Part shown: positions 36,401 through 49,000 of the stretch, piece after piece
How positions within the stretch are numbered: position 1 is the stretch's first letter
How the letters are laid out: the number at the start of each line of letters is the position of its first letter
NCBI GenBank assembly: GCA_013397455.1
Contig: VYZB01000016.1
Span: 4,860,014-4,924,013, forward strand
Direction: 5' to 3'
Length of the DNA stretch: 64,000 nucleotides
Source of the DNA: Crotophaga sulcirostris
Lineage: Eukaryota; Chordata; Aves; Cuculiformes; Crotophagidae
Program-made: the position numbers and the translations under genes
Notes under the pieces: model-generated
What the model saw: the letters and a program-made list of their open reading frames with translations, nothing else
Databases searched by the model: none
Told to the model about the DNA's origin: nothing

Positions 36401-36540
36401 AAACATCCTTTATTTCAACGCTGGACTCATGAGGGAATGATTTCCATCAGCCATGGGTAGCGAGACAAGAGCTGGGCACAGGATGCATTTCCCACTTACA
36501 CGCATGTGTTTAAATTTTCCCAGAAATCTTGTGGATAGTC

Positions 36541-36685
36541 TTGTTATAAATGACCAAGTTCCAAATAGGAAAATTTCTAATTTATTTGAATAAAGGCAAG
36601 CAAACAGCGCTGGCCACGCTGTTTGCTTGCCTTTATTCAAATAAATTAGAAATTATCCTATTTGGGACTCGGTCATTTATAACAA
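36541..36685. repeat. Near-perfect 145 bp hairpin (69 bp arms, 7 bp loop)
   Basis: 36541-36609 and 36617-36685 are reverse complements at 66 of 69 positions; mismatches fall near arm positions 16, 20 and 31. The loop is ctggcca. The arms start ttgttataaatgacc and end gcaagcaaacagcg. Outside the arms the symmetry is lost at once. It sits between the CpG island and the first PRIMPOL coding exon. It could be a foldback element, an LTR-end duplication or a local inverted duplication. Confidence 0.95.
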
Positions 36686-39600
36686 TCTGTTACTTTCAAA
36701 GGACTGATTTTTCATTTTATTATGACCTTCACAACAGCCAAATCTCTGCTGATTGGAGCTTTGGAGCCAGCTCTCTGTCTGACCTTGCATTTTTAGATAG
36801 GAAAAAACTGGAAACAGAGGTGGTTATAGGAGAAGACACATCTGTTCAGCACATATCGTACTTAAGATGTTATAATTTCTCTCTGAACAGTGTGGGGAAA
36901 AACAATTTGAAAAAAAACATGCTATAAAAAAAGCCATGCTGTTAGAGGGACTTTCTGTCTAACTTTCAAAAAATACAGTTACTTAATGGAACTTAGCTTT
37001 ACTTTAGCTTAAATCAAAATATTCCACTTTTTGCAGTAGTGACTACTTCTTGTATCATTGGCCTTTCTGACGGAAGGGTGGTTTGTAAATATTGTTGCCA
37101 TCTGAAGTGATCTGTGACTGTCACAGGTTTCAGCGAGCTCGGTAAGCGCGGATGTTATGCAGCTGTTTTGGAGAGGAACCTTCCATGTACACCAGGGTTC
37201 ATGTCCCACTGCTGCACTACGAGAGCTTGGAAACCAAGAAATGTAGTCTGAACACCTTCCTGCCAGCATCCTGGTGCCCTGCCGGTCTGTCATGCACAGC
37301 AGCTCATGGAAACTGAAGGTTAGTGCCAGCCGCATCCTCGACTTCCAGGTCTGTGAGTTTCAGGTTTATTTGTACATTGACCTTCAGCAGCAGGAGTCAG
37401 TTTAACATCAGAAACTAAGTTTTCCAGCTCCTCCCAACAGGCACTAGCCTGCTTTTTGAGTTCTTATCACCAGATCTACCTTTTGCACAGAATTCCTCAA
37501 ATCTTAATTGTAGAAGCTACTTCTGGTGCGAGTGCAAGGTGGAAGTCTGGTGCTCCTTGTTGCTGAGGGAAGATGAGTGGTGTTTGTCAGTCTGCTGCAG
37601 TTCAGCTCGACATAAGGATAACTAAGCTAAGTTTTTCTAATGTTAAGAAATTTAGCACTAGGGAAAAAGTTATTTCTTAAGTTCTTTTAAGGCTGAATCA
37701 GTAGCTAGGAGGAAATCTCATGGATTTATTAGTGTTGAGGAGCATGAATTCTGCCATAGAGCTATGTTGCATGGTACACACTGGCCAGGAAACTGATGTA
37801 ATCAGGTTATTTTGAGCAGTGGTTGATTTGCATGTCTAAGCAACATTTCTCAGCAGGTGTAGATAGTATGTTTTGTCCATAGTTGTTACAGACTTTTGAA
37901 TATGCGTTTTTTTTTTTGTTAAACAAAATTATAGAGACAGATATACTGAAATCATGTGTTGGTGTTTGTCTTCTCCTGTAGCTCAAGGGAAAAAATTGCC
38001 ATTTCTGAAATGATGAGTCCATTTATTTAAAAAAATTCACCAACCGACAACCATCTAAGGTATAAAAGTAGAAGTCCACTGTCCTCATCACTAAAAAGAA
38101 ATAGTCTTCCATCAAAGGTGGGGAATAAAATAGCATGTTCTTTAAGTCATCTCCCAGGAGGGAGTAATTTTTCCCAGGGTCTTCATGCCGTCATCCTGCT
38201 GGTTCAAAATCATGGATGTCCAAACATCCATGAGAAAATGAGAAAATTTCTTTTTGGCAAGTGAGATAAAAATAATTACTCCGCTTACTTCTGGTTGGAC
38301 AGCAGAGAGGACAATGAAGCAGGAATTTTCCAGTAAACTCAAAAGGCTAGTCTGTAGTTACACCTTGTCTATAGGTACAAATTCAAATTGTATGTGCTTT
38401 AAATAGGTGTGTTGTGTTAGGTGTAGTTGATACAGGAACTGAAGTTACCTTGAAAAGACTGTACATGGTGGGCAGCTGAGAACCCAAGAGAGTTTGGACT
38501 ACAAGAACAGTGACAGATACCAGTTTAAAGTAAAGGTCATCAGCCTTCTTCCAGGTTCAGATATCCTCCGAGCTGTGTTTCTGCAAAAGTATGTCTTGAT
38601 CTAACAAGGAGGTTTAAGATGAGTAGTGAATTATGGGAGTTGTCGTTTGTATCCCTTCTTTTTAATGGGCACCTTATGGGAAAGTGCTGATGTAGTGTAC
38701 CCAAGTAATTTACAGAGGAGCAAACAGCATCAGAATAAAACTGAGGCTTTTGCTAGTACTTCTGAGAGACACTAGTAGCTCTCTGTAGCTTCATTTTTCA
38801 TTCCCAAAAAAAAGAAATTAATTGCAAGAAAAGGAAGAGAGTGCAGGAAATACATAGGTCAGGAGGCTGACAAGGTCTATAGATGATAATATGTCTGACC
38901 CCTGTAAGAGAAAAAAGCATTCTACTATTTAGACTTGACATTGGCAATAAACTACCAAAATACAAGCAGACTTAGGTGTAACATGGGCAGAAATATGGGT
39001 GTCTAGGAACCTTTACTGTGGAAAACTTGGAGGAGGATTTAGAGGATCTAACATTTGGTTTTGGGGGACCACAAGAGTATTTTAATACTTAAACTTGCCT
39101 TGTAGATCCAGCTTGTTAAAGATTTGAATATTTCCAAGTATAGTCAGTTTCGTTTTTATCTTTCCTTGCCACTGGGAGGTTGTTTTGAGAACCAAGGGTT
39201 GGTAAGTGGTTATACTGAACTGAACAAAGAGATGCACCTTAATCTTTTTTAACTTCTTGCCTCTCTTCCTCTGTTTTGGTTTCTTAGCAGTACTCCACCG
39301 ATTTGCAGATGTTCAGAGGGGCAATAAATTTTCCCAGACAAAAAGTTAATTAATTGAACTTACAAATGATTATACATATACTAATGTGTGTTTATGCATT
39401 ACAGTACTTTTTAGCATTTGGGTTACTTTATGTGACTAGAAGTTGAAAGGTTGCAAGATAGCAAGCCTTACTGCATCACATGGTGTTTCTTGAAAAGAGA
39501 TAAGATTGCTATCATAAGTTTGCAAAAAAGTACATGATATTTTAAAGCAAGTGAAATTATTAGTGATTGATAGCAAAGGTCGTCAGCGGATTTCAGTTCT

Positions 39601-39852
39601 TTTACTTTAAGATACATAGCTGAGAGCTAGCGTCACTGAAATCCTAATTTTTCTCAGGAACTGAAGTGCTGTACTACCCATACAAATCAGTTATTTCATT
39701 TGTCTCTCCAACCATAAAGCAGAAATAATAGCATTTGTATATAAAGAACGCTCGACAAAACTGGAATCAAAAGCAGCAATGAGTACAGGATATATTAAAA
39801 GTGAGTCACAAACACAAATTGATAATGATTTGACTATTTGTAATTGCTTTAG
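36686..39852. other. PRIMPOL 5' intron/upstream region
   Basis: No coding exon is seen between the CpG island and the exon with the PRIMPOL start codon. A non-coding first exon is expected near the island but cannot be fixed. Largely AT-rich single-copy sequence. Confidence 0.5.
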
Positions 39853-40037
39853 GACAAATGAAGAGAAAATGGGAAGAAAGACTGAAGAGAGTGGAAGACC
39901 TAGCGTCTCACTATGAAAGAAACCCTCTTCCTCCAGTTTATAGACCAAGACTGTCTGAACCCTTTCTGCCATCCTCTGTTTGGAAAATATTTTTTCGTCA
40001 GGCTGATGCTTTCAATTATGTAAAAACCTGCAAAGAG
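39853..40037 (+). CDS. PRIMPOL: PRIMPOL exon with start codon
   Basis: Residues 1-60, [10 protein letters not shown] to VKTCKE, after acceptor attgctttag. It includes the conserved SHYERNP and VYRPRLSEP segments. Donor GAG/GTAAAT. Confidence 0.96.
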
Positions 40038-43000
40038 GTAAATTATTTGTTAGGTGTATGTCACTGCTCTTTAGGTGCCTCCAAGGTTGAACTTAAGTTA
40101 AAAGCTTGGTTGACAGTAAAGTCTCTCAGATTGTAAGATGTTTTCTCCCCAGTCTTGAAACAGCAAGGGGTTGGGCTTTTTTGTCTTTGTAGGAGATCAT
40201 GCTACACTGAAGGTAGCTCTAAGTACTAGTTCTAATGTATGAATTGATATGTGGTGTTAACCTCTAACAATAAAAGTGGTTTTTATTAACATTGTAGTGA
40301 TAGATTTGTTCTGTATGAAGATAAAGAAGCTGTCAAGGTTAACAGGAGAATGGAAAGGTAATGAGAGTTGAAGAGTTAAAAACTGAGGAAGAAAAAGAGA
40401 TAAAGATGAGGCAGAGACAAAATAAAAACAATACAACTCTTCAGTGGCATCAGAGTAGCAAGTTCAGATGATAAGAAGTAATGAGCCAAATAAATGTTAT
40501 GCAAAATGTATCCTCTGTTTTCAGTTCTCTACATGTAACACTTTTCAAATTGATTGCTGCTTTTAAAAAAAGTACCAGATTTTCTTCCTGCTGTTTTAGG
40601 TGTTTAAGTAATCCTGACAGTCTTTTTTTCCAAAATGTGCTCTCACTAGCCTGGCAGTGGGTTTTTTTGTTTGTTTTCTTTTTAGATTTCTGGTTTTGGA
40701 TTTCAACAATGGAGAGTGTAAAGAATATGTGCTATAAAGCTGCTATCATATCTGCAAGGCTGTTCCTTTCAGGTCATTACTCCTATTCCTGTTAGATGCA
40801 CTTGCCACTGATAAGAAAATAGACAGCTTTGCAGAGAAAACAGAGTTTACATTAAGGCACAGCAAAGAAAAGCTTCAAATTTTCGCTCATGTAACTGAAA
40901 TCAGAATGATGTTCTTAATTAAAAACAGGTGCTACATGGGTTGTAAAAGGATAAGTTTTCTACTACTTGTAGTTTTCTAATATTTACTAACCTTTGACCA
41001 AATAATGCTAAATAGGAACTTCTGAAGACTTTTACTGGTTCTTTGAATAAAAAAAAAAACTTTGGTGTTTTTACTTTGAAAGGATGTTCATGTATTTGCC
41101 TTGGAAAATAACACACGAAGCGGACAGAGGTTTTACCTTGTGACAACATACAAAGAGCTTTGGTTTTATTACACGTGAGTATTTGAAAAGTTACCCTGTA
41201 CGTTACCATAAGATAGTAGTGTGCTGGATGTACTCTTATCTGGTAACAGCTGTTAGTGGTTACCTCTCCCCAGTAGCCATCTGTTTCTCTGACTAGTGCA
41301 GAGCTGTAGTGGGTGGCCTGAGGTTTGATCTTGGCCATGGGGAGAATCTTCATAAGGACAAACCAATCTATTCTATAGTGGATTTCAACTTTTTCTTGAG
41401 TTGCAGGCTGCCATTATTTCTTGGGAATTGAGGACCTCATCTACTGAACTTAGATCTTATAGCAGTCAATTTGCTTTTGCTCCCAGCTTTCCTCAGGGGA
41501 TCATACCAACATGACACAAACACATTTCTATGATTAGTCATATACCATTTTAAACAGGCGTTAATATAAATGTCCAGTTACTAATTTGGGGTTTTGTATT
41601 TGTTTCCATAATTCCTTAAATTCTCAACAGCATTTCGGTTGGCAGTATATATTGTAAGACTTGGGGAGGTGGGGAGAATACTTTACGAACTTAAATTCTA
41701 GGCCAGACAGATATCTTTGTTGATATTTGATGGTGTAGTTAGTAACAAATTTTTCAAAGCTTTATAGGGCTGCTACTGATTTTTAATATGGATAGTTGAT
41801 GGAAATATAAAAGAATATTTAGGACTTGTGGGATCCTTGTTTGCAACTGATATGGATGATATTTATTGTGAGAGGTTGTGATTTGTTTTTGTTTTCCTTA
41901 GCAAAGGTTATAAAACGAGCCTTATGCACTGTTATGAAGTAATTCCTGAAAAAGATGCTTGCAAGCTTTATTTTGATTTGGAGTTCTACAAACCAGCAAA
42001 TCCTGGTGCAGATGGCAAGAATATGGTTGCAAAGTTAATTGAGGTAAACTGGAGCAAAGTCATGTTGTAAATTAATATTAATTTGTTGTTGCTTTAATAT
42101 GAAACCAAAGTACTTGCCACTTTATCTTGGTTATTCTGTAGTAAAATGGAAAAGAATTGTATACCTATTGGTTATATTCAATGAAGTAAAAAGTACTGTT
42201 TTAATTAAAGATTCTCTCCTTTAAGTGAAAGGAAAAAATTGAGATTGATGCTTGTTGGAATGCTTGTATTCACTGTAGGTTTCCTGATATGATGTTTGAT
42301 TTTACAGATTGTTTTATGTGCTCTGCCACTTCAAAGCTGTAAAACTGAAGGAGTATTTAGGTATTTTTTAGAGCAGCCTCAATGAAAGTTCCAGTCAGCT
42401 GTTACTCAATTCTGCTTAGATAAATCCCTCCTGATCTTAGGTGTCTTCAGATGGCAGTTCATTATAGTTTAGTTCAATGATGGTACAGAGAACATAAGGT
42501 GACTTCACTTATGTATTTAGTACCTAAAATTAAATATCTTTGCTAATTATCAATGTTATTAAATAGAGCAAATTTCCATTTTACTGCAAATTTGGTTGGA
42601 AAATGAGCTTCACAGCAAATTCAATATGATTGAGGTGGAAAATAAAGCAGGTTTTTGGAAGACAGTCGTCTATTCCATTAAAATCTCTTTGTGAGTGGCC
42701 ACTTGTGTGTGAGACTTCTCACCCTTATGTGTCCCTAGCTAGAAAGGAAAGAAAAAAAATATGTTTGAGGTCATTCCTTTATGAATAACCTTTAATTAAT
42801 ACAGAATCTGGAAAAGTTGACTCCATTTGCAGATTGGTTCTGAAATCTAGAGATTCCTCAGGTTAGGAAGAGAACTTTGGATTTGCTGGGTGGTGGATCT
42901 GAGATGCTAAAATCTTAAGCTTCTAGATCCTTGAGTTCTGAATCCCAGTCCTAAACATAACTAATCGCAAACTGAGCTTATTTAAGCTTTTTAGAGTTTT

Positions 43001-46000
43001 AGAACTATTTTAGAACCAGACATCTTCAGTTTTCTGCTTAGTTAGTGTTCATTGGGTCAGACCAGTGAATTAGCATATCAGCCCTTTCTGTCATGGTAGT
43101 CTTGTATCTTCCATTCTAGGTAAGCCTGCATTACAAGCATTGTCACTGTGGGTGTGAACTGCTTTGTGGTGGAAAAAAACTGAAGATAATAGAATCATGG
43201 AACGGTTTGGGTTGGGAGGGAACTTAAAGATCATCCAGTTCCAACCCCTTGCCATGGGCAGGGACACCTCCCACTGGACCAGGCAGCTCAAAGCTGCCAG
43301 GCAGCCTGACCTTGAACACTTCCAGGACTCCTCTGGGCAACCTCTTCCAATACCTCACCACCCCCAGAGTAAAAAATTTCTTCCTAATACTAATCTAAAT
43401 CTCCCCTCTTTCAGCTTGAAACTGTTACCCCTTGTCCTATCACTGCACTCCCTGATAAAGGGTCCCTCCCCAGGTTTCCTGTAGGCGCCACTAAAGATAA
43501 AACCACTAAATTAGACCTGAAAAACTGCAAATCTGCTCAGCTTATCACTGTAAGTGTATTCAGTGACCTGATTGTTTCAGGAAATGCAGTCTATGTCAAA
43601 TTTGATTAAAATTTGCTCTGTTATGACTTAGTTTGAATTTCATTATTTGTATGCTTAAAATGACAAAACAGCTTAAAAAAAGATGTAGAATCTGCATTTG
43701 TGTTAGATTTTATAGATACCACTATTAAAAATGCTAGATAAGATAACCTAATTAATTTTTATAATTTCAGTTTGCCTGTCAAAAATTGAAAGAGCTGTAT
43801 GATGTATGCTGTTCAGCCAAAGATGTCTTGAATTTAGATTCCAGTACTGATGAAAAATTTAGTCGACATTTAATATTTCTACCCCATAATACTGTATTTA
43901 AGGATAATATTCATGTTGGTAAGTGCATTCTTTTCTCTTACACCTAGAAATAAAATGTAAAGCTTTGACTTTGTACAGAGCCATCTCACATTTGAATATT
44001 TATTTTAAGAGAAAACTTGTGCATAAACGTGATTTATGAGAAAGGCAAAAGCCATTTTCTTTCTTGATATAAGTTGGAATTTCATGGGATGTGGCAAGTC
44101 CAACAAAAAGAATTGCCAGTTCAGGTGACTCCATTTTTAAAATAAGTATAATAATACCTCCTCACTTCACAGAAGTATTTTGAATGTACTTTTGAAATAG
44201 CACTGAGGTGCTGGTGGTGAGCATTAAGAAAAGTTAATCTTGAAATTCATTATTTCTTCTTCTTGTAGATACATTCTGTATGATGTGCAGTAAAGCAGGT
44301 TTATAGGCATACATTGAACAAGGAGGGTGCAATACAATGTCAGCTGAGTTTTGCCTGTGTGAAGCAGGAACTGATGGAAAACAGCTTGGCCCAGCGGTGG
44401 AATTAAAATTTGTATCAACCTATAAATGCAGAAGTTTGGGTTTGCTGCATCTTGGTTTTGTATCACACAGTATCACAGTATAACCAGGTTGGAAGAGACC
44501 TCTGAGATCATCAAGTCCAACCTATAAGCCAACACTAACACCATCTCATCACCTAAACCATGGCACTGAGTGCCTCATCCAGTCTTCCCTTAAACATATC
44601 CAGGGTCGGCGACTCCACCACCTCCCTGGGCAGCGCATTCCAGTGGCCAATCACCCTTTCAGTGAAGAACTTCTTCCTAACATCAAGTCTAAACCTCCCC
44701 TGACGAAGTTTAAGTCCGTGCCCTCTAGTTCTGTCACTGGTCACCTGAAATGTTTAAGGAAGATGTAGTAATGGCAATTCTATCAGCCACTGTAATTCTC
44801 AACAAAATAACTTTATTAGTGTGAAACCTCTGAAATTGTTCACATTGCTGGCTCCGCTCTTGATAGTGGAAATTTTCATCACCAAGGCCCTGGTTCCTTC
44901 TTGTGCTTAAAGCAATTTCTTAATATTTGACTGTTCGATTTTATAACCTTTGTTCCAAGTGAACAAATAGTGTGAGAGACAGGAAGCAGAAATGCTGTTC
45001 AGGAGTACCATATTAATAAACTCCTGTGTTATTAGAAGGAATGAAGTTTAGATTTGTGACATGTAGCTCTGCTGTTTCTGTTCAGGAGGAACTGTGACAA
45101 GAGCAGCAGAATTAGGTGCATCGGAGAGAAGGATGTTGTGTGCTTTGTTGTGGGGTTTCCACTGGTAGTAGAATAGGAAGAGCTGAGGATGTTGAGTTCC
45201 TAATTTTTCACTTGTACTTGCTCTGCATCGTCTCTCATTCCAGTCTTGCGTAAAGCTTATACTGAATTTTGTCTTTTTGTACCTCCTATGTTTAAGTAGC
45301 TTCTTACTGTGCCCCACAGGGGGTTGTAGATAGCACAGGGAAGATGAGCTCTTTGCTTTTAGTACTTAATGGCAGCACAGTGATGCTGTCCTTAGTGACA
45401 CAGTGCTGGGCTTCTTTCTAGCCCAGTCCAGCATTAGAGGAAATCTTTTTTCCTTTTGAATTGTCTAGTTATTTCATGGGGAGAACACACATACTGTTGG
45501 ATAAAAGTTGTGTAGGGTTGACACGTGTTTTGTGTTGCTTTGAAGAATCATCTATGACAGGTCTTGTCAGCATGAGGAGCTGGAGGAGTAGGACAAACTG
45601 TAAGGAGAGGCGGGATCTTGTAAGCCTGTGTCTATGTACGGTCTTTTTATCCCCCCACAATATTTTTAATATATGCACATGGTCCATGGCTTGAGCATCA
45701 CTTCAGGCCGAAGTTCAGATCCTTACTCCAATACAAAGAGGCCGTAGGATTTCTCAGAATCAAGTCTTTTTAGCTTTTTTTTTTTTGTTAATATTAAAAT
45801 CCCTATTTCTCATTCCTAGGAGCAGTTGAATATGTGTCCCTAAAACTTTTGAGGAGTGGTTCACGTGGCAAGCTAGGCAAATTGTCAAAGTTACAAGTGA
45901 ATGCTTATAGTATTGGCTGCCAGCCCCAAGCTTGACAAAGAACAGCTGTTTTGCGTGTGACACTGTGGTAACATCTACAAATCCCAAAGACTTATATGGA

Positions 46001-49000
46001 GTTACTGTGATTTTTAGTTAAAAAGTATGGTCTTCAGTTCCTCTGTCATATAAAACTCTTAAGTAATACATGGTTGACGGATTATTTGGTATGACAGTAA
46101 TTTTAGCCTTTGATCTTTATAACTAAATTAAATCAGTCAGTTCTTTCAGTAGAAGCTTGAACTGTTTGCTCTATTCCATTAGTTCAGTGTTCTGCATCTC
46201 CACCATGATGCAACTTTGACATGTTTACTATTGGACTTAAAATGTATTTAGAGATTGTGTACGATGTTCTGCATTTGTCTTTTCAACAAGATGTTGAAGT
46301 CACAGTAAAAGTTGATTTTTTTTATAATTGAGATATGTAAATGTCAATATTAAATTTATGCATGTTGCCAATAACATCACACTCTATTTTTACAAACGCA
46401 TTTTAGTAAGTGCTTGACAAATCTGGCTTAAAGCATTTTAGCTTTATACTTTGTCCAAAATATTCTGCTATAGTAACTGACTAAAAATGCAGGCAACTTC
46501 ATAAAGTAATTTCACAGAATCTATATGAAAATATATATATTTTTTCTTTGAGGTGATGGAAAAATTTTGTCTAATATTGAAGTCTAAATAATTAATATAT
46601 TTTTCACACTCCAGTGTTGTCTTTTTTTTTAAATTAATCATTGTGATTTTATGTCTAATAAAGTTACTTTTAAGATCAGTTAGTGATATTTAGGTGGGAT
46701 GAACTAGAATATGAATAATCACATCTTGGATGATACTGTTTCTTAGGCGTTTTATGTAAGGAGTCACGCACAAAGTACATGGGCTTAAAATTAAATGTGA
46801 TAAAGAACATTTAGTGTATAATATTTGGAACTAGTTACATAGTCATACATAGTTACAATACAGTCAAGGATCAAAAGTGTGAAATGCAGAGTTTGGTTCC
46901 CACATCTGACCACTTAGAAGAAATGGGAAGAGAGAAAACAAAATGGAAGGAGTGTGAGTGATAAAGAGCTAACTCCCCAAATAATCTTTCTCAGACACCC
47001 TAGTGGTTGTTACTTAATTACACACACACAAAGTCATCCTGAGTAATTGTTGTTATAAAACTAAGAAATTATGTGTGCATATTTGAACACACAGAATTGA
47101 GTTCAAATATACAGCTTCTTGTCTGTCAGAGGCTTTAGTAACTGCAATGGTACAGGCGTTGGGATGAGTAGGAGAAATTCTGTGGAAAGACACAGAATAC
47201 ACTTATTTCAATTTTCCACTTTTATCTGGGACTTTGAATTTAGTTTGGGAAATTGTAGTGACAACCTATTCATTTTGGTTTCATTGTGTTGTCTTTATTT
47301 CTAAAGAGATGATTACCAAGGCTACTCGCTTCTCACTTCTGTCTGTTCTCAGGAGTAAAACTGCCAAGGGGAAGATTGGAGCTGTATGATACAATTAATA
47401 TACACACCTTTGTTTATATTTTCATGGTTTTTTTAAAAAAAATTTAATAAAAACTCTTGCCTAACATGGGCTCCTTAGTTACTAACCAGAACCATTCTGT
47501 GCACTGGGCTGGTCCAAAAGATTTTTATAAAAAATCCAGGACAGTGAAAAAAAAACCAGACTCCAACCATTTCCATCCTGGCTGTTTTGAAAAACGTTTG
47601 CACAGGAACAACTAAATTCTTTCTTGACTCATAAATGACGTTATCTGCTTTTGGGTTTTGGTTTGTTTGCTTTTAAGGTAACTTTGTGAGAGCCATTTTG
47701 CAGCCTGCCATACAGTTAATGGAGAGTAAAGCAACTGTTGGAGGAACAGGACATGTTTTCCAGTGTTCTGCAGAAGCAGTTGGATTAGATGGTTCTCTTA
47801 CAAACCTCACAGACACCGAAGATGCTTCCGAAGGTTGGTCAGCCATTGCTTGCCAAACAAAGGATATGGGAACAACACAACAGGGAGAAAATTCGGAATT
47901 TTCCTTTCTAATAGTAAATGATAAAGAAGGAGACAAGCAACTTTTTGTGGATCTAGGTAAATATAAGGAGTGCTTTTAAACCAATTTGGGATATAACAAA
48001 GGTTAAGAAATGAGATGTTACTTAAGTTCTGATTACAGACAATAAGAACAACAGTGTCAGAATTTAAACCAAATACAACACATGCTCAAACCGTTATTGT
48101 AAATGCTGTACTTCAAAGGAGCCTTAGATTCTTGGTCCACAGAACTTCTTATATTACTATGTTTAATTATTTTGTTGTAAAGCTTGAAGAAACTCTTGCT
48201 ACAAAAGACTCTCTAATTTTATTCCTAAGGATTTATGTGTTTCTATTTGGATTAAAAAGAGGATGGTAGATATTGCATTTTTACCATTTCAGTTCAATTT
48301 GAAGTTGCTTAATTACAGAACAAGTCTTACAGGTGTGGCCTTCTGTATTGTTCTCCGTGTCTGAATTGAGCCTTCTTCCCTTATTTGGAATGGCAGTTGT
48401 TAGAAATTTTGGGTTGGGCACTTCATGCCCCAATTGTGTTTAGCCTGTTCATTGTATTAAATTGTTTAAAATCTCCAGGAGCACAACACCCATAATCAAA
48501 TTGAAGTTTGAAGGCTCCACCCTTCTCTATCCCCATATCTGGTTTCTCTGCTTATTGTCCTGTCTCAGCGAAATGCAGATAGCTTGGCATGCTTTTGTAC
48601 AGCACTGTTTTTATGTACTTGAGGACTGTTTATCATGCTTTTTTCTCAGACTTCTCTCAAGAATACCCACTGCTTCAAAGTCTTCTGATGGAATTCAGGA
48701 TCACTTTTATTGCTGGCCTCTTCAGTCTGTCTGACTTGTTGAAATGGAATCACAGAATTGGCCCTATAGTACGCTTCTCCATTACTGATTCAGAGAGATT
48801 ACTTTGGACCTACTCTTCAAAATTCCTTCATACATATTTGTGAATGGAAATTAAAGAAGAGCTTATTGTTTACTGTGTCATCTTTTAAGAATTTGATGTT
48901 AGTCCCCCAAAATTAACAATCCTCAATATTTACGTTACACACGTTACCTTAAAGCTGAAAACAAAATATAATAGCTGGAATACTGAATTACATCATGAGA

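Noticed and set aside
36410..36927. Pair of frames sharing LFACLYSNKLEI on opposite strands
   Set aside because: They are the two arms of the hairpin read in each direction.
40919..41353. 144-codon minus-strand frame
   Set aside because: Antisense shadow over PRIMPOL exon 41083-41174 with no homology.
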